Source: Lachnospiraceae bacterium AC2029
Lineage (GTDB): Bacteria; Bacillota; Clostridia; Lachnospirales; Lachnospiraceae
NCBI GenBank assembly: GCA_000703065.1
Contig: JNLK01000001.1
Coordinates: 1,820,001-1,884,000 of the forward strand
Length of the DNA: 64,000 nucleotides
Direction: 5' to 3'
The notes below the pieces were generated by a model. It searched no databases and was not told the origin of the DNA. It saw only the letters and a list, made by a program, of their open reading frames with translations. Position 1 is the first letter of the stretch. Every line of letters begins with the position of its first letter. The position numbers and the translations under genes are program-made. Positions 8,473-16,012 of the stretch are shown in pieces.

Positions 8473-9363
8473 TCAGTTCACCCGCGTATAGGAGTCCGGC
8501 CATGCCCTGCAGATCAGGGTCACGTGGTGCAGCCTTGCGAGCCGGACTGCTTCCTCGGTGGGAACGGCCTTGCTGATCAGAACGGGGATCCTGGCGTTGA
8601 TCACCTTTGTGATCATATCCGCAGCCACGCGTCCGGTGGTATAGAGCATGCAGTCCTTCGGATCCATGCCCTCCAGGAGCATGGCACCGACAGCCTTATC
8701 CAGGGCGTTGTGTCGGCCGATATCCTCGAAGGAGAGGATCCGCCCGTCGCCAAGACGGATATAGCAGCTATGGGTACCGCCGGTATTTCTGTGCAGTGCC
8801 CCGTCTTCACGGAATTTCTCCGTCAGAAGAAAGACATCCGCAGGTGAGGGCTCCCGAGATACGGTTTCCGGGGCTTCCGGAGCAGCGGTTTCCGGGACTT
8901 CCGGAGCAGCGGTTTCCGGGACTTCCGGGGCAGCGGTTGCCGAAGCTTCCGGAGCAGCGGTTTCCGGGGCTTCCGGGGCAGCAGTGGTATCCACGCGTTC
9001 CACCAGCTGGCGGTTTCCCGTACAGCAGGTAGGCTCCGCGCCGGAGTAGGGCTGAAAGTCAACATTCTCACGAAGGCGCACCTCTGCGATATTTCCTTCA
9101 CCGCAGATAAAGAGATGCGCAACCTCATCCTCACTTCGGATGATGCGTTCCGTACAGAGACGTCCCAGAACCAGCTCCGTCAGATGCTTCGGAGTGCAGG
9201 TCAGACGAAAGGCAGGAACGCCGTTGACGGAAACCTCCAGTTCCTTCTCAATGACGATCTCTTCTTCCTTCTCCTGCAGGGAACCGTCTGCTGCTACAAG
9301 CTGACAGGAAACCCTTGCCGTTGCGGGAAGACCGGTTGCGTGATTCTGGTACTTTCTGTTCAT
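8473..9363 (-). CDS. fdhD: FdhD, sulfurtransferase for formate dehydrogenase, with repeat linker
   Basis: 296 residues. Conserved blocks include VNGVPAFRLTCTPKHLTELV, GGTHSCYIR, EDIGRHNALDKAVG and TTGRVAADMITKVINARIPV. FdhD carries sulfur from a cysteine desulfurase to the molybdenum cofactor of formate dehydrogenase. The Cys motif that transfers sulfur in Escherichia coli (CxxC) corresponds here to TCCTGN, with Cys113 and Cys114. Directly after it, residues 126-168 are an Ala-Pro-Glu-Thr repeat with no counterpart in ordinary FdhD. No formate dehydrogenase gene lies in the window. It is divergent from the lipoprotein desulfurase-like gene at 9548. Confidence 0.92.
   Translation of the reverse strand: MNRKYQNHATGLPATARVSCQLVAADGSLQEKEEEIVIEKELEVSVNGVPAFRLTCTPKHLTELVLGRLCTERIIRSEDEVAHLFICGEGNIAEVRLRENVDFQPYSGAEPTCCTGNRQLVERVDTTAAPEAPETAAPEASATAAPEVPETAAPEVPETAAPEAPETVSREPSPADVFLLTEKFREDGALHRNTGGTHSCYIRLGDGRILSFEDIGRHNALDKAVGAMLLEGMDPKDCMLYTTGRVAADMITKVINARIPVLISKAVPTEEAVRLARLHHVTLICRAWPDSYTRVN
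8862..8988 (-). repeat. 24-bp tandem repeat inside fdhD
   Basis: Five imperfect units of 24 bases encode eight-residue repeats of the form (E/T)TAAPE(A/V)P. The unit keeps the frame, so the linker is translated. Repeats like this change in number by slippage. Confidence 0.85.
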
Positions 9364-9452
9364 CTTATATCCCTCTTATTCACTCTTGTGGCTATTATCG
9401 TCATTGGATAGTTACCAACCTATTATAGCCCTTTATTTAAGCAGTTTCCACA

Positions 9453-9481
9453 TTTTTATATGATTGGAATTGTGCTAAAAT
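9453..9481 (+). promoter_or_regulatory. Putative promoter of the lipoprotein PLP-enzyme gene
   Basis: An extended -10, TG-C-TAAAAT, is at 9473-9481. An AT-rich but poor -35 match (TTTTTA) lies 17 bases upstream. It sits in the 184-base gap between fdhD and the divergent gene. Confidence 0.4.
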
Positions 9482-9547
9482 GGCTACGAGACACTCAGTT
9501 GTGATTAAGGGGGAAATGCGTCATTTTACAGAAAGGGAATTAAAAAT

Positions 9548-11134
9548 ATGAGAAAGAGAAGATTATCAACGATGGTCATAGCCGGATGTCTGGCGATGTC
9601 CATGGCCTTTACAGGATGCGGAAATAAGACGGAGAGTGATACCTCCGCTGCAACCGAGGCAGGAAGCACTGCAGCGGCTTCGGAGGAGAGTACTACAGGT
9701 GCGTCAACCGAGGGTACTTCCACGGAAGCAGCCACGGATGCGACAACGGAAGCAACCACCGAGGGTGGTGCGAAGGGTGCCAAGATCACATTGGATAACA
9801 TTCGTTCCTATGTAGTAGGGATCGATGAGCCGGTGGAACTGAAGGACGGCACGAAGCAGCCGATGATCAATTTCGATAATGCGGCAACCACACCGTCACT
9901 GACTCCGGTTTCGGAGCTGGTGGAGGAGGAGCTGAAAATGTACGGCTCCGTAGGACGTGGTTACTCCCAGAAGTCCGATCATTCCACGGATTTCGTATAT
10001 CAGACCAGACAGAAGGTCCTCCATTTCGTAGGTGCGGATAAGGAAGACAATGAGTATTGCTGTGTCTATGTGAATAATACCACGGACGGCCTGAACAAGC
10101 TGGCTGCTGCGCTGGTTAAGGATAAGAGTGATGTCATTCTTACCACCCGTATCGAGCATCATTCAAATGATCTTTCCTGGCGTGAAAGAGGAACGGTGAT
10201 CTACGCGGAAGTGGATGAGAAGGGCCGTGTGAAATATGAGGATATTGAGAAGCTTCTGAAGGAGAACAAGGTGAAGATCGTCTCCGTAACGGCAGCTTCC
10301 AATGTAACCGGTTATGTGACGGATGTACACCGTGTGGCAAAGCTGGCACATCAGTACGGCGCAATGCTGGTTGTGGACGGTGCGCAGATCGTGGCTCACC
10401 GCAAGTTTGAGATGAAGGGCGCCACTCCGGAGGAGGATGTGGATTTCCTGGTATTCTCCGCACATAAAATGTACACCCCATATGGTGGCGGTGCCATCGT
10501 CGGAAAGCTTGAACTTATGTACAATACCATGCCGGATGTCTACGGCGGAGGAACGGTACAGATCGTGGCCGACAGCCGTCAGGAATACAAGAATCCGCCG
10601 GAAAGCTGGGAGGCAGGATCTCCGAACTATCCGAGTATCGTAGGTCTGAGCAAGGCCATTGATATCCTTGAGGAAGTCGGTTTCGACAAGATCGAGGAGC
10701 ATGAGAAGGTTCTGAACCGGAAGCTGATCGACGGTCTGAAGAAATTTGACAATATCATCATTTACGGTGATACGGAGAACATCGATGACCGGGTAGGCGT
10801 GGTCACATTTGACTTCTCGGATCTGAATTCCTACTACCTGGCTGTGGCTCTGAAGGAGTATGGCGGTGTGGCTACCCGCCGCGGATCCTTCTGCGCACAT
10901 CCCTATGTCTGGAGACTGAAGGGAATTGCGGACGACGAGGTCGGTGCCTTTGAGAACTGCGAGGGAGCGCATACTCCGGGTATGGTCCGTGTCAGCTTCG
11001 GTATCTATAACACCGAGGAAGAGGTGGACAAGTTCCTGGAGGTACTTCCGACAGCCATCGAGGAAGCCAAGAAGGAAGTGCAGAGAGTGACGGAAGCTCA
11101 GGAGGTGACCAAGCCGATCGACCCGTCCTTCTAG
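9548..11134 (+). CDS. Lipoprotein with a class V aminotransferase / cysteine-desulfurase-like domain
   Basis: 528 residues. The N terminus is a bacterial lipoprotein signal (RKRR, hydrophobic core, lipobox FTGC with Cys at about residue 23), followed by a Thr/Ala/Glu/Ser-rich tether to about residue 76. The rest is a complete PLP fold of the SufS/CsdA type: INFDNAATTP, TRIEHHSN (ring-stacking His), VVDGAQ (Asp binding the PLP nitrogen), SAHKMYTPYGGG (Schiff-base Lys) and RRGSFCAHP, matching the SufS catalytic Cys loop. Such enzymes are normally cytoplasmic, so an exported, lipid-anchored copy is odd. The frame is continuous from signal to stop. Reaction (Cys desulfuration or another beta-elimination) is inferred. 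Confidence 0.88.
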   Translation: MRKRRLSTMVIAGCLAMSMAFTGCGNKTESDTSAATEAGSTAAASEESTTGASTEGTSTEAATDATTEATTEGGAKGAKITLDNIRSYVVGIDEPVELKDGTKQPMINFDNAATTPSLTPVSELVEEELKMYGSVGRGYSQKSDHSTDFVYQTRQKVLHFVGADKEDNEYCCVYVNNTTDGLNKLAAALVKDKSDVILTTRIEHHSNDLSWRERGTVIYAEVDEKGRVKYEDIEKLLKENKVKIVSVTAASNVTGYVTDVHRVAKLAHQYGAMLVVDGAQIVAHRKFEMKGATPEEDVDFLVFSAHKMYTPYGGGAIVGKLELMYNTMPDVYGGGTVQIVADSRQEYKNPPESWEAGSPNYPSIVGLSKAIDILEEVGFDKIEEHEKVLNRKLIDGLKKFDNIIIYGDTENIDDRVGVVTFDFSDLNSYYLAVALKEYGGVATRRGSFCAHPYVWRLKGIADDEVGAFENCEGAHTPGMVRVSFGIYNTEEEVDKFLEVLPTAIEEAKKEVQRVTEAQEVTKPIDPSF

Positions 11135-11165
11135 AACAGAAGGAGACAGAGATAAGGAAACACAT

Positions 11166-11206
11166 GCACCGCGCGACCAAAGGACAGGACGTGCGGTGCT
11201 TTGTTT
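11166..11206. terminator. Hairpin terminator between convergent genes
   Basis: The stem GCACCGC (11166-11172)/GCGGTGC (11193-11199) is followed by TTTGTTT on the plus strand. It lies between two convergent stop codons and may serve both. Confidence 0.6.
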
Positions 11207-11214
11207 CCGTGAGT

Positions 11215-12063
11215 TTACTTGGTTATATATTCAACCGTGATATCACCGGTGGAGGTATCGATATTACAGGTTCCGCCGGTACCGGAGGAAGTCTTCGGTG
11301 TCTTTATATCACCGGTGCTTGTATCGGTGGTAAGGATCTTGTCGCTGAGGAACGTGCAGTAAACATCGCCGGTGGAGGTATCGATATCCACGTTGGAAGC
11401 ATCACCGTTGGTGAATCTTACGTCACCGGTTGAGGTTTCAATCTTCAGGTTGTCGGCCAGAACCTTATCCATGGTGACCTTTCCTGTGGAGTGGTCAACG
11501 AGGATGGATCCTGCCTGAACTCTGGAACAGTTCAGTTCTCCGGTGGAGGAGTTTACATTCAGTGCTCCTTCGATCAGGAGGTTGCTCAGCTCGATATCGC
11601 CGGTGGAGGTATCGATGGTCAGATCCTTCACGACAAAGTCGGGGGTTCCGTCCTGTTTCCAGGAGGAGTTCTTGGCGTTTGCCTTCGGGAGGTAGATCAC
11701 AACACTGTTGTGGCCGCTGAAGTTGAAGAAGCTGATCCATTCGTACCATTTTCTGTCGGTGACCTTTTTGATCTTCAGGGTCTTGTTCTCAACGGTTACC
11801 TCGTGATATTCCTTCTCTCTCTCATCACAGACAACCCGAACCTTGTCATCCTCGGAAACCTTAAAGGAGATGTCCGAAACGGAGGTATCGATATTGATCG
11901 AATCAAATTCTTCTGTGATCTCATGTGAATTTTGTACGGGATCGCCACTCATATTCAGCTTGTTGAAGTCGAAGCCGATGAGGATGCATCCGATCAGACC
12001 TGCACCGAAGCCCACAAGGATCATGGCACAGGCGAGCACGGACCAGAAATGCTTGTTCTTCAT
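11215..12063 (-). CDS. DUF4097-family envelope protein (beta-strand repeats)
   Basis: 282 residues. One N-terminal membrane helix (residues 8-31) is followed by a repeat-rich region in which IDTSTGD-type turns recur about every 10-20 residues, as in the right-handed beta fold of DUF4097 (putative adhesin or stress-response envelope proteins). Its start overlaps the stop of the upstream DUF1700 gene by one base, so the two are translationally coupled. Function is unknown; the family usually travels with PadR and DUF1700 genes, as here. Confidence 0.85.
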   Translation of the reverse strand: MKNKHFWSVLACAMILVGFGAGLIGCILIGFDFNKLNMSGDPVQNSHEITEEFDSINIDTSVSDISFKVSEDDKVRVVCDEREKEYHEVTVENKTLKIKKVTDRKWYEWISFFNFSGHNSVVIYLPKANAKNSSWKQDGTPDFVVKDLTIDTSTGDIELSNLLIEGALNVNSSTGELNCSRVQAGSILVDHSTGKVTMDKVLADNLKIETSTGDVRFTNGDASNVDIDTSTGDVYCTFLSDKILTTDTSTGDIKTPKTSSGTGGTCNIDTSTGDITVEYITK

Positions 12064-12830
12064 TATGCGTCTGCCTCCTTTCTTCTAAAAAGTACGCGGA
12101 ACAATCCACCGCTGATACGGGCTGCTCCGGAAATGATCTTCTTGCTGAAGAGGAAGATCAGGAGTCCGAGTCCGCCCAGGATAAGACCGGCCCCAAGGTA
12201 GACCAGGGCGAGAGCTATGCGTCCGTGGATTATAAACAGGAGGGCTCCTATCACTCCGCCCAGGGTGCATGCGATAAAGGAAATGCCGACAACAAATAAT
12301 GCGAACACCAGTGACCATACCACTACGAAGAGGCTGAATACCAGTGCTCCGAATGAGATTAGCAGCGGAAACCAGATCGGGAAGGTGCAGATCAGTAGTG
12401 CCAGCTTGCCGCCGGACATTCCGCCGGATTTCTTCCTGCTGTATGCCTCATTTGAATATCCGTAGGAGGAGTGGCCTGCGCCGGAGGAATACGCCGTACC
12501 GGAAGAGCTGCCTGTGCCGGAGGGATATCCGGAGGTCTCATTCGGAGCCGCTGTATCTGTTCTGTAGTATGCTTCTTCTGGAGCTGCAGCGGAATCCGGT
12601 TTGGGATCGTCAGTGCTCTGACGGGATTCCATTTTCGGAAGCTCAACTGCGATCTTGGCAACAGCGTCATCCACAGAACCTATGGCTGCAACCGCTTCCT
12701 CTTCTGTAAGACCGTTTTCCATCCGGTCATCGATCATTTCACTGAAATAATCCAAAGCACGTCCGACATCTTCACTCGGCAACGCTGACAGCTTGTTCCA
12801 TAGTGCTCTCAGGAACTCTTGCTTCGTCAT
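12063..12830 (-). CDS. DUF1700-family membrane protein
   Basis: 255 residues from ATG 12830, chosen because AAGGAGG lies just upstream and MTKQEFLRALWNKLSALPSE is the usual family start. Residues 1-65 are the helical HAAS/DUF1700 domain (YFSEMIDDRMENGLTEEEAV). A Ser/Gly/Tyr/Thr-rich linker of about 75 residues follows, and then three or four membrane helices. The start overlaps the upstream PadR gene by 59 bases in another frame. A partner of the PadR regulator and the DUF4097 protein, probably in envelope stress; the exact role is unknown. Confidence 0.87.
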   Translation of the reverse strand: MTKQEFLRALWNKLSALPSEDVGRALDYFSEMIDDRMENGLTEEEAVAAIGSVDDAVAKIAVELPKMESRQSTDDPKPDSAAAPEEAYYRTDTAAPNETSGYPSGTGSSSGTAYSSGAGHSSYGYSNEAYSRKKSGGMSGGKLALLICTFPIWFPLLISFGALVFSLFVVVWSLVFALFVVGISFIACTLGGVIGALLFIIHGRIALALVYLGAGLILGGLGLLIFLFSKKIISGAARISGGLFRVLFRRKEADA

Positions 12831-13143
12831 ATCCCTCATCCTCCTTCTTGATAAATTCGTAAATGGACTGGATCTCATGCCACTCATTCAGGAAGTCTTT
12901 GATCCGGTCGATCCCCTGTGGGGTGATGTGATAATACTTTCTTAGTCTGCCGTTATGTTCTGCGGTCTGAACCGTGAGCATGGATGCGGATTCAAGTCTC
13001 CGCAGGATCGGATACAGTGTTGACTCCGATAGCTCTACATATGGCTTCAGGTCCCGGATGATCTGATACCCATAGGAATCGACCTGACGGATGGTAGCCA
13101 GTACGCAGACCTCCAGGAGTCCCCGTTTCAGTTGTACATCCAT
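12772..13143 (-). CDS. PadR-family transcriptional regulator
   Basis: 123 residues from ATG 13143, preceded by GGAGGA. Family features include MDVQLKRGLLEVCVLATI, the winged-helix GYQIIRDLK and ESTLYPILRRLE, and the wing with NGRLRKYYHITPQG. PadR proteins are usually repressors of the gene cluster they head. It is first in a three-gene operon with DUF1700 and DUF4097 genes, and its promoter carries a perfect 14-bp palindrome. Confidence 0.93.
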   Translation of the reverse strand: MDVQLKRGLLEVCVLATIRQVDSYGYQIIRDLKPYVELSESTLYPILRRLESASMLTVQTAEHNGRLRKYYHITPQGIDRIKDFLNEWHEIQSIYEFIKKEDEGYDEARVPESTMEQAVSVAE

Positions 13144-13227
13144 GGCAGTCCTCCTTTCCTCCGATCTTTTCGGAATTCTGTGTAAGAAACAATGCTGTTT
13201 CATGTGTAGTACTGCTTTCTACGTGAT

Positions 13228-13256
13228 ACTATACGTGACATAGTACTATGTGTCAA
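13228..13256 (-). promoter_or_regulatory. PadR operon promoter with palindromic operator
   Basis: On the minus strand TTGACA (13256-13251) is 17 bases from TATAGT (13233-13228). The spacer contains the perfect palindrome ACATAGTACTATGT (13238-13251). The placement between -35 and -10, together with the ATGT/ACAT ends known from PadR sites, suggests autorepression. Confidence 0.75.
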
Positions 13257-13324
13257 GCAAGGTGGAATTAAGATTAGATTAATATTAGATTAAAATGGGA
13301 ACCCGCACGGGACAGACCTTCGAC

Positions 13325-13354
13325 TTGATGAAGCGGACGGTTTTATGCTATCAT
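13325..13354 (+). promoter_or_regulatory. Promoter of the HD-GYP gene
   Basis: TTGATG (13325-13330), an 18-base spacer and TATCAT (13349-13354) with a TGC extended -10. Confidence 0.5.
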
Positions 13355-13461
13355 ATCTGATATGTTACCGCAGCATGCACGTCAGATGTGAGCATCTGAC
13401 CTTGGGATAATAGGTTCTGAAATATGCGCCGTTACGGTGTGTGTTGGGAAAGGGATGGAAT

Positions 13462-14556
13462 ATGGATGAAACAAAAGTAAAGATTCGGAAATTCAGCGGC
13501 CTGATCAAGGGCATTCTGATCTTCCTCCAGGTCCTTGCGATCCTCGGGCTTGTAGTCGGCTGTATTATTCTGTTCGTACCGATGTTTCAGCCGGATAAGA
13601 TCGATCCCCTGGAATCAAACTACGGAGAGAGTTCCTTCTTTCTCGTAACAGTTCTCGGAACCATCTTTGAGGATATGCCGTCGAGATATCGGATGATGAT
13701 CGCAGGCTTTGCATTTGCCATAGCCATGGCGCTGGTCCTGTTTTATATAGTAAGGACCAAGAAGGTTGTGAGCGATGTGATCCAGTCGGACACGCCCTTC
13801 ACAAGGAAGGTTACGGATCAGATCGGACAGCTGTCCAAATCCGTTCTTGTGCTGATCATCTACAGTATTCCCTTTGCGGTCATGTCCTTCCTGCTGCTGC
13901 GGCTGCTGTATTACATTTTCGACTATGCGACCTATCTGCAGGATCGGGCGGACGAGACCAGCCGTATTCAGGAGGAAATGATACTGTCCTTCGCGGAAAT
14001 CACGGAGAATAAATCCGAGCAGACCGGAAAGCATGTCCGGCGTGTGGCGGAGTATTCCAGGATCATAGCGAAGGAAATGGGACTGGATAAGACGGAGGCT
14101 GACCGGATCAGGCTTGCTTCCACCATGCACGATGTGGGAAAGCTGCTGATCCCGGCGGAGATCCTGGAGAAGCCGGCACGGCTGACGGATGAGGAATTTG
14201 CGGAGATCAGGAAGCACCCGGGATACGGCGGAGACATGCTGAAGAATGTAGAGGGTGATGTCATGCATATGGCCCGGACCGTGGCGCTGGAGCATCATGA
14301 GCGGCCGGACGGAAAGGGATATCCCGAGGGAAAGAAGGCCGATGAGATCAGTCTGGAGGGCCGGATCGTGGCGGTTGCCGACGTGTATGACGCCCTGACC
14401 AGTAAGCGGAGCTATAAGGAAGCCTGGGATGAAGAAAGGGCCTATGAGGAGATCCTGAAGGGGAAGGGAACCCAGTTCGATCCGGAGGTCGTGGACGCTT
14501 TTACAAGGGCACATGATAAGATCAATGAGGTAAGACTGCAGCTGCAGGATGCGTGA
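13462..14556 (+). CDS. HD-GYP domain protein, membrane-linked (probable c-di-GMP phosphodiesterase)
   Basis: 364 residues from ATG 13462 (AAAGGGA upstream); an earlier GTG at 13441 is less likely. Three hydrophobic segments fill the first 140 residues, then an HD-GYP domain: HVRRVAEYSR, TMHDVGKLLIP (HD pair near residue 222), HPGYGGDML, HHERPDGKGYP and DVYDALTSKRSYK. All metal ligands expected of the family seem present. HD-GYP enzymes break down c-di-GMP. It is followed after 15 bases by aroB, probably only a positional partner. Confidence 0.92.
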   Translation: MDETKVKIRKFSGLIKGILIFLQVLAILGLVVGCIILFVPMFQPDKIDPLESNYGESSFFLVTVLGTIFEDMPSRYRMMIAGFAFAIAMALVLFYIVRTKKVVSDVIQSDTPFTRKVTDQIGQLSKSVLVLIIYSIPFAVMSFLLLRLLYYIFDYATYLQDRADETSRIQEEMILSFAEITENKSEQTGKHVRRVAEYSRIIAKEMGLDKTEADRIRLASTMHDVGKLLIPAEILEKPARLTDEEFAEIRKHPGYGGDMLKNVEGDVMHMARTVALEHHERPDGKGYPEGKKADEISLEGRIVAVADVYDALTSKRSYKEAWDEERAYEEILKGKGTQFDPEVVDAFTRAHDKINEVRLQLQDA

Positions 14557-14571
14557 AGATAAGGAGTTAGA

Positions 14572-15687
14572 ATGAGCACATTTCGAGTGGAATTAAAGAA
14601 GGTTGTGGATGATACCTATGACGTACAGATCGGGTACGGACTTCAGGATCAGCTGATGGAGGATCTTAGGAACGGGCTGGTGGGAAAGCTCCACAAGTTC
14701 GCCGTGATCACGGACAGTATCGTTGAGGAGCTTTATGCAAGGCCCATCTATGAGCGACTGCTGAAGGAAGGATATCAGGCGGACATTTTTGTATTCCCTG
14801 AAGGAGAGAAGAGCAAGACCCGGGAGGTGAAGGCTCAGCTGGAGGATGAAATGCTGGCGAAGGAGTACCGGCGTGACTGCTGCATCCTTGCGGTGGGCGG
14901 AGGCGTTGTCACGGATCTGGCAGGCTTTCTGGCGGGAACCTTCGGACGCGGCGTCCCATTTATCAATTATGCCACAACCCTGCTGGCGGCGGCGGATGCT
15001 TCCGTCGGAGGAAAGACCGCGGTGGATACTCCGCTGGCCACGAACCTGATCGGACTTTTCAACCAGCCGAAGAAGGTCTACCTGGACATCGCTTCCTGGA
15101 AGACTCTTCCGAAACGGCAGATTATCAGCGGGCTGGCAGAGACCATCAAGCATGCCTGCCTGGCGGATGCGGAGTTCTTCGATTATCTGGACCGGCATAT
15201 GGATGAGATCCTGGCGCTGGAGCCGGCGGCCTGCGAGCATATCGCCGAGGTGAACTGCCGTGTGAAATATGAAGTGGTCATGAAGGATGAGCGTGAATCC
15301 GGACTTCGGGAGGTTCTGAATCTCGGACATACTGTGGGACGTGCCATTGAGACGGAAAGTGATTACCGCCTGTTACACGGAGAAGCCGTTTCCATCGGCC
15401 TGGTGGCAGAGGTGGACCTGGCGAAGAAACTGGGACTGCTTACCGGCGAGGATCGGGACAGAGTCGTGGCGCTTCTGGCAAAAGCAGGCCTTCCTACGGA
15501 GATCCCGGATTATATCGACCGGGAACGGCTGGTGAAGAAGCTCTATACCGACAAGAAGGTACGGGACGGAAAGCTCCGCTTCGTACTTCAGGACGGCATC
15601 GGTTCCGTGAAGGAGTTTGAGCCGGGGGTTTTCGCAGCACCCATCGAGGAGAGCCTGGCCCGTGAGGTCATTATGGAAATGAAGTAA
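14572..15687 (+). CDS. aroB: 3-dehydroquinate synthase
   Basis: 371 residues, the usual length. The enzyme turns DAHP into 3-dehydroquinate in the shikimate pathway, using NAD and a metal ion. It shows the nucleotide-binding AVGGGVVTDLAGFLAGTF, the conserved ATTLLAAADASVGGKTAVD, and metal ligands in GLAETIKH, NLGHTVGRAIE and LLHGEAVSIG. AAGGAG precedes the ATG. Other shikimate genes are not nearby. Confidence 0.97.
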   Translation: MSTFRVELKKVVDDTYDVQIGYGLQDQLMEDLRNGLVGKLHKFAVITDSIVEELYARPIYERLLKEGYQADIFVFPEGEKSKTREVKAQLEDEMLAKEYRRDCCILAVGGGVVTDLAGFLAGTFGRGVPFINYATTLLAAADASVGGKTAVDTPLATNLIGLFNQPKKVYLDIASWKTLPKRQIISGLAETIKHACLADAEFFDYLDRHMDEILALEPAACEHIAEVNCRVKYEVVMKDERESGLREVLNLGHTVGRAIETESDYRLLHGEAVSIGLVAEVDLAKKLGLLTGEDRDRVVALLAKAGLPTEIPDYIDRERLVKKLYTDKKVRDGKLRFVLQDGIGSVKEFEPGVFAAPIEESLAREVIMEMK

Positions 15688-15689
15688 CG

Positions 15690-15871
15690 TGTCTATTCAC
15701 GTACATAATAAAAGCGCTTCTGCCGCGTGTTTACACGCAGGGCAGCAAGCGCTTTTATTATACCTGCGAAGCAGGAACCCCCAATTCATCACGAACACAA
15801 GTGCCGGAGGCACGACTTACGCGCAAAGCGCGGAAGGCTCGTGATCGAATTGAGGGGTATGTGAATAGACA
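15690..15871. repeat. Nested foldback element after aroB (island B)
   Basis: An 11-bp perfect inverted repeat (TGTCTATTCAC at 15690-15700, GTGAATAGACA at 15861-15871) encloses the aroB terminator hairpin, CCTGC-GAA-GCAGG at 15763-15775, and a stem formed by 15778-15794 with 15839-15856. The latter encloses GTGCC-GGA-GGCAC and GCGC-AAA-GCGC. No coding frame stands out. It resembles a small non-autonomous repeat or a structured RNA. Confidence 0.6.
15705..15761. terminator. aroB terminator
   Basis: A 15-bp perfect stem (ATAATAAAAGCGCTT at 15705-15719 with its complement at 15747-15761) encloses an inner hairpin GCGTG-TTTA-CACGC. The 3' arm ends in TTTTATTAT, so termination is likely on both strands. 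Confidence 0.75.
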
Positions 15872-15936
15872 GGCAAACTAGGAATTAACAGGGTTCCGGA
15901 ATGGCACAAACGGCAGATGTAGCTCGATGTAAATGT

Positions 15937-15965
15937 TTGCGAAAGTATGAGATGTGTAATATAAT
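15937..15965 (+). promoter_or_regulatory. Promoter of repeat-protein copy 1
   Basis: TTGCGA (15937-15942), 17 bases, TATAAT (15960-15965). The same promoter precedes copy 2. Confidence 0.65.
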
Positions 15966-16012
15966 AATAATAATGTGTTTTTTATTAAAAAAAGTGTAAA
16001 AAGGAGGTATTT

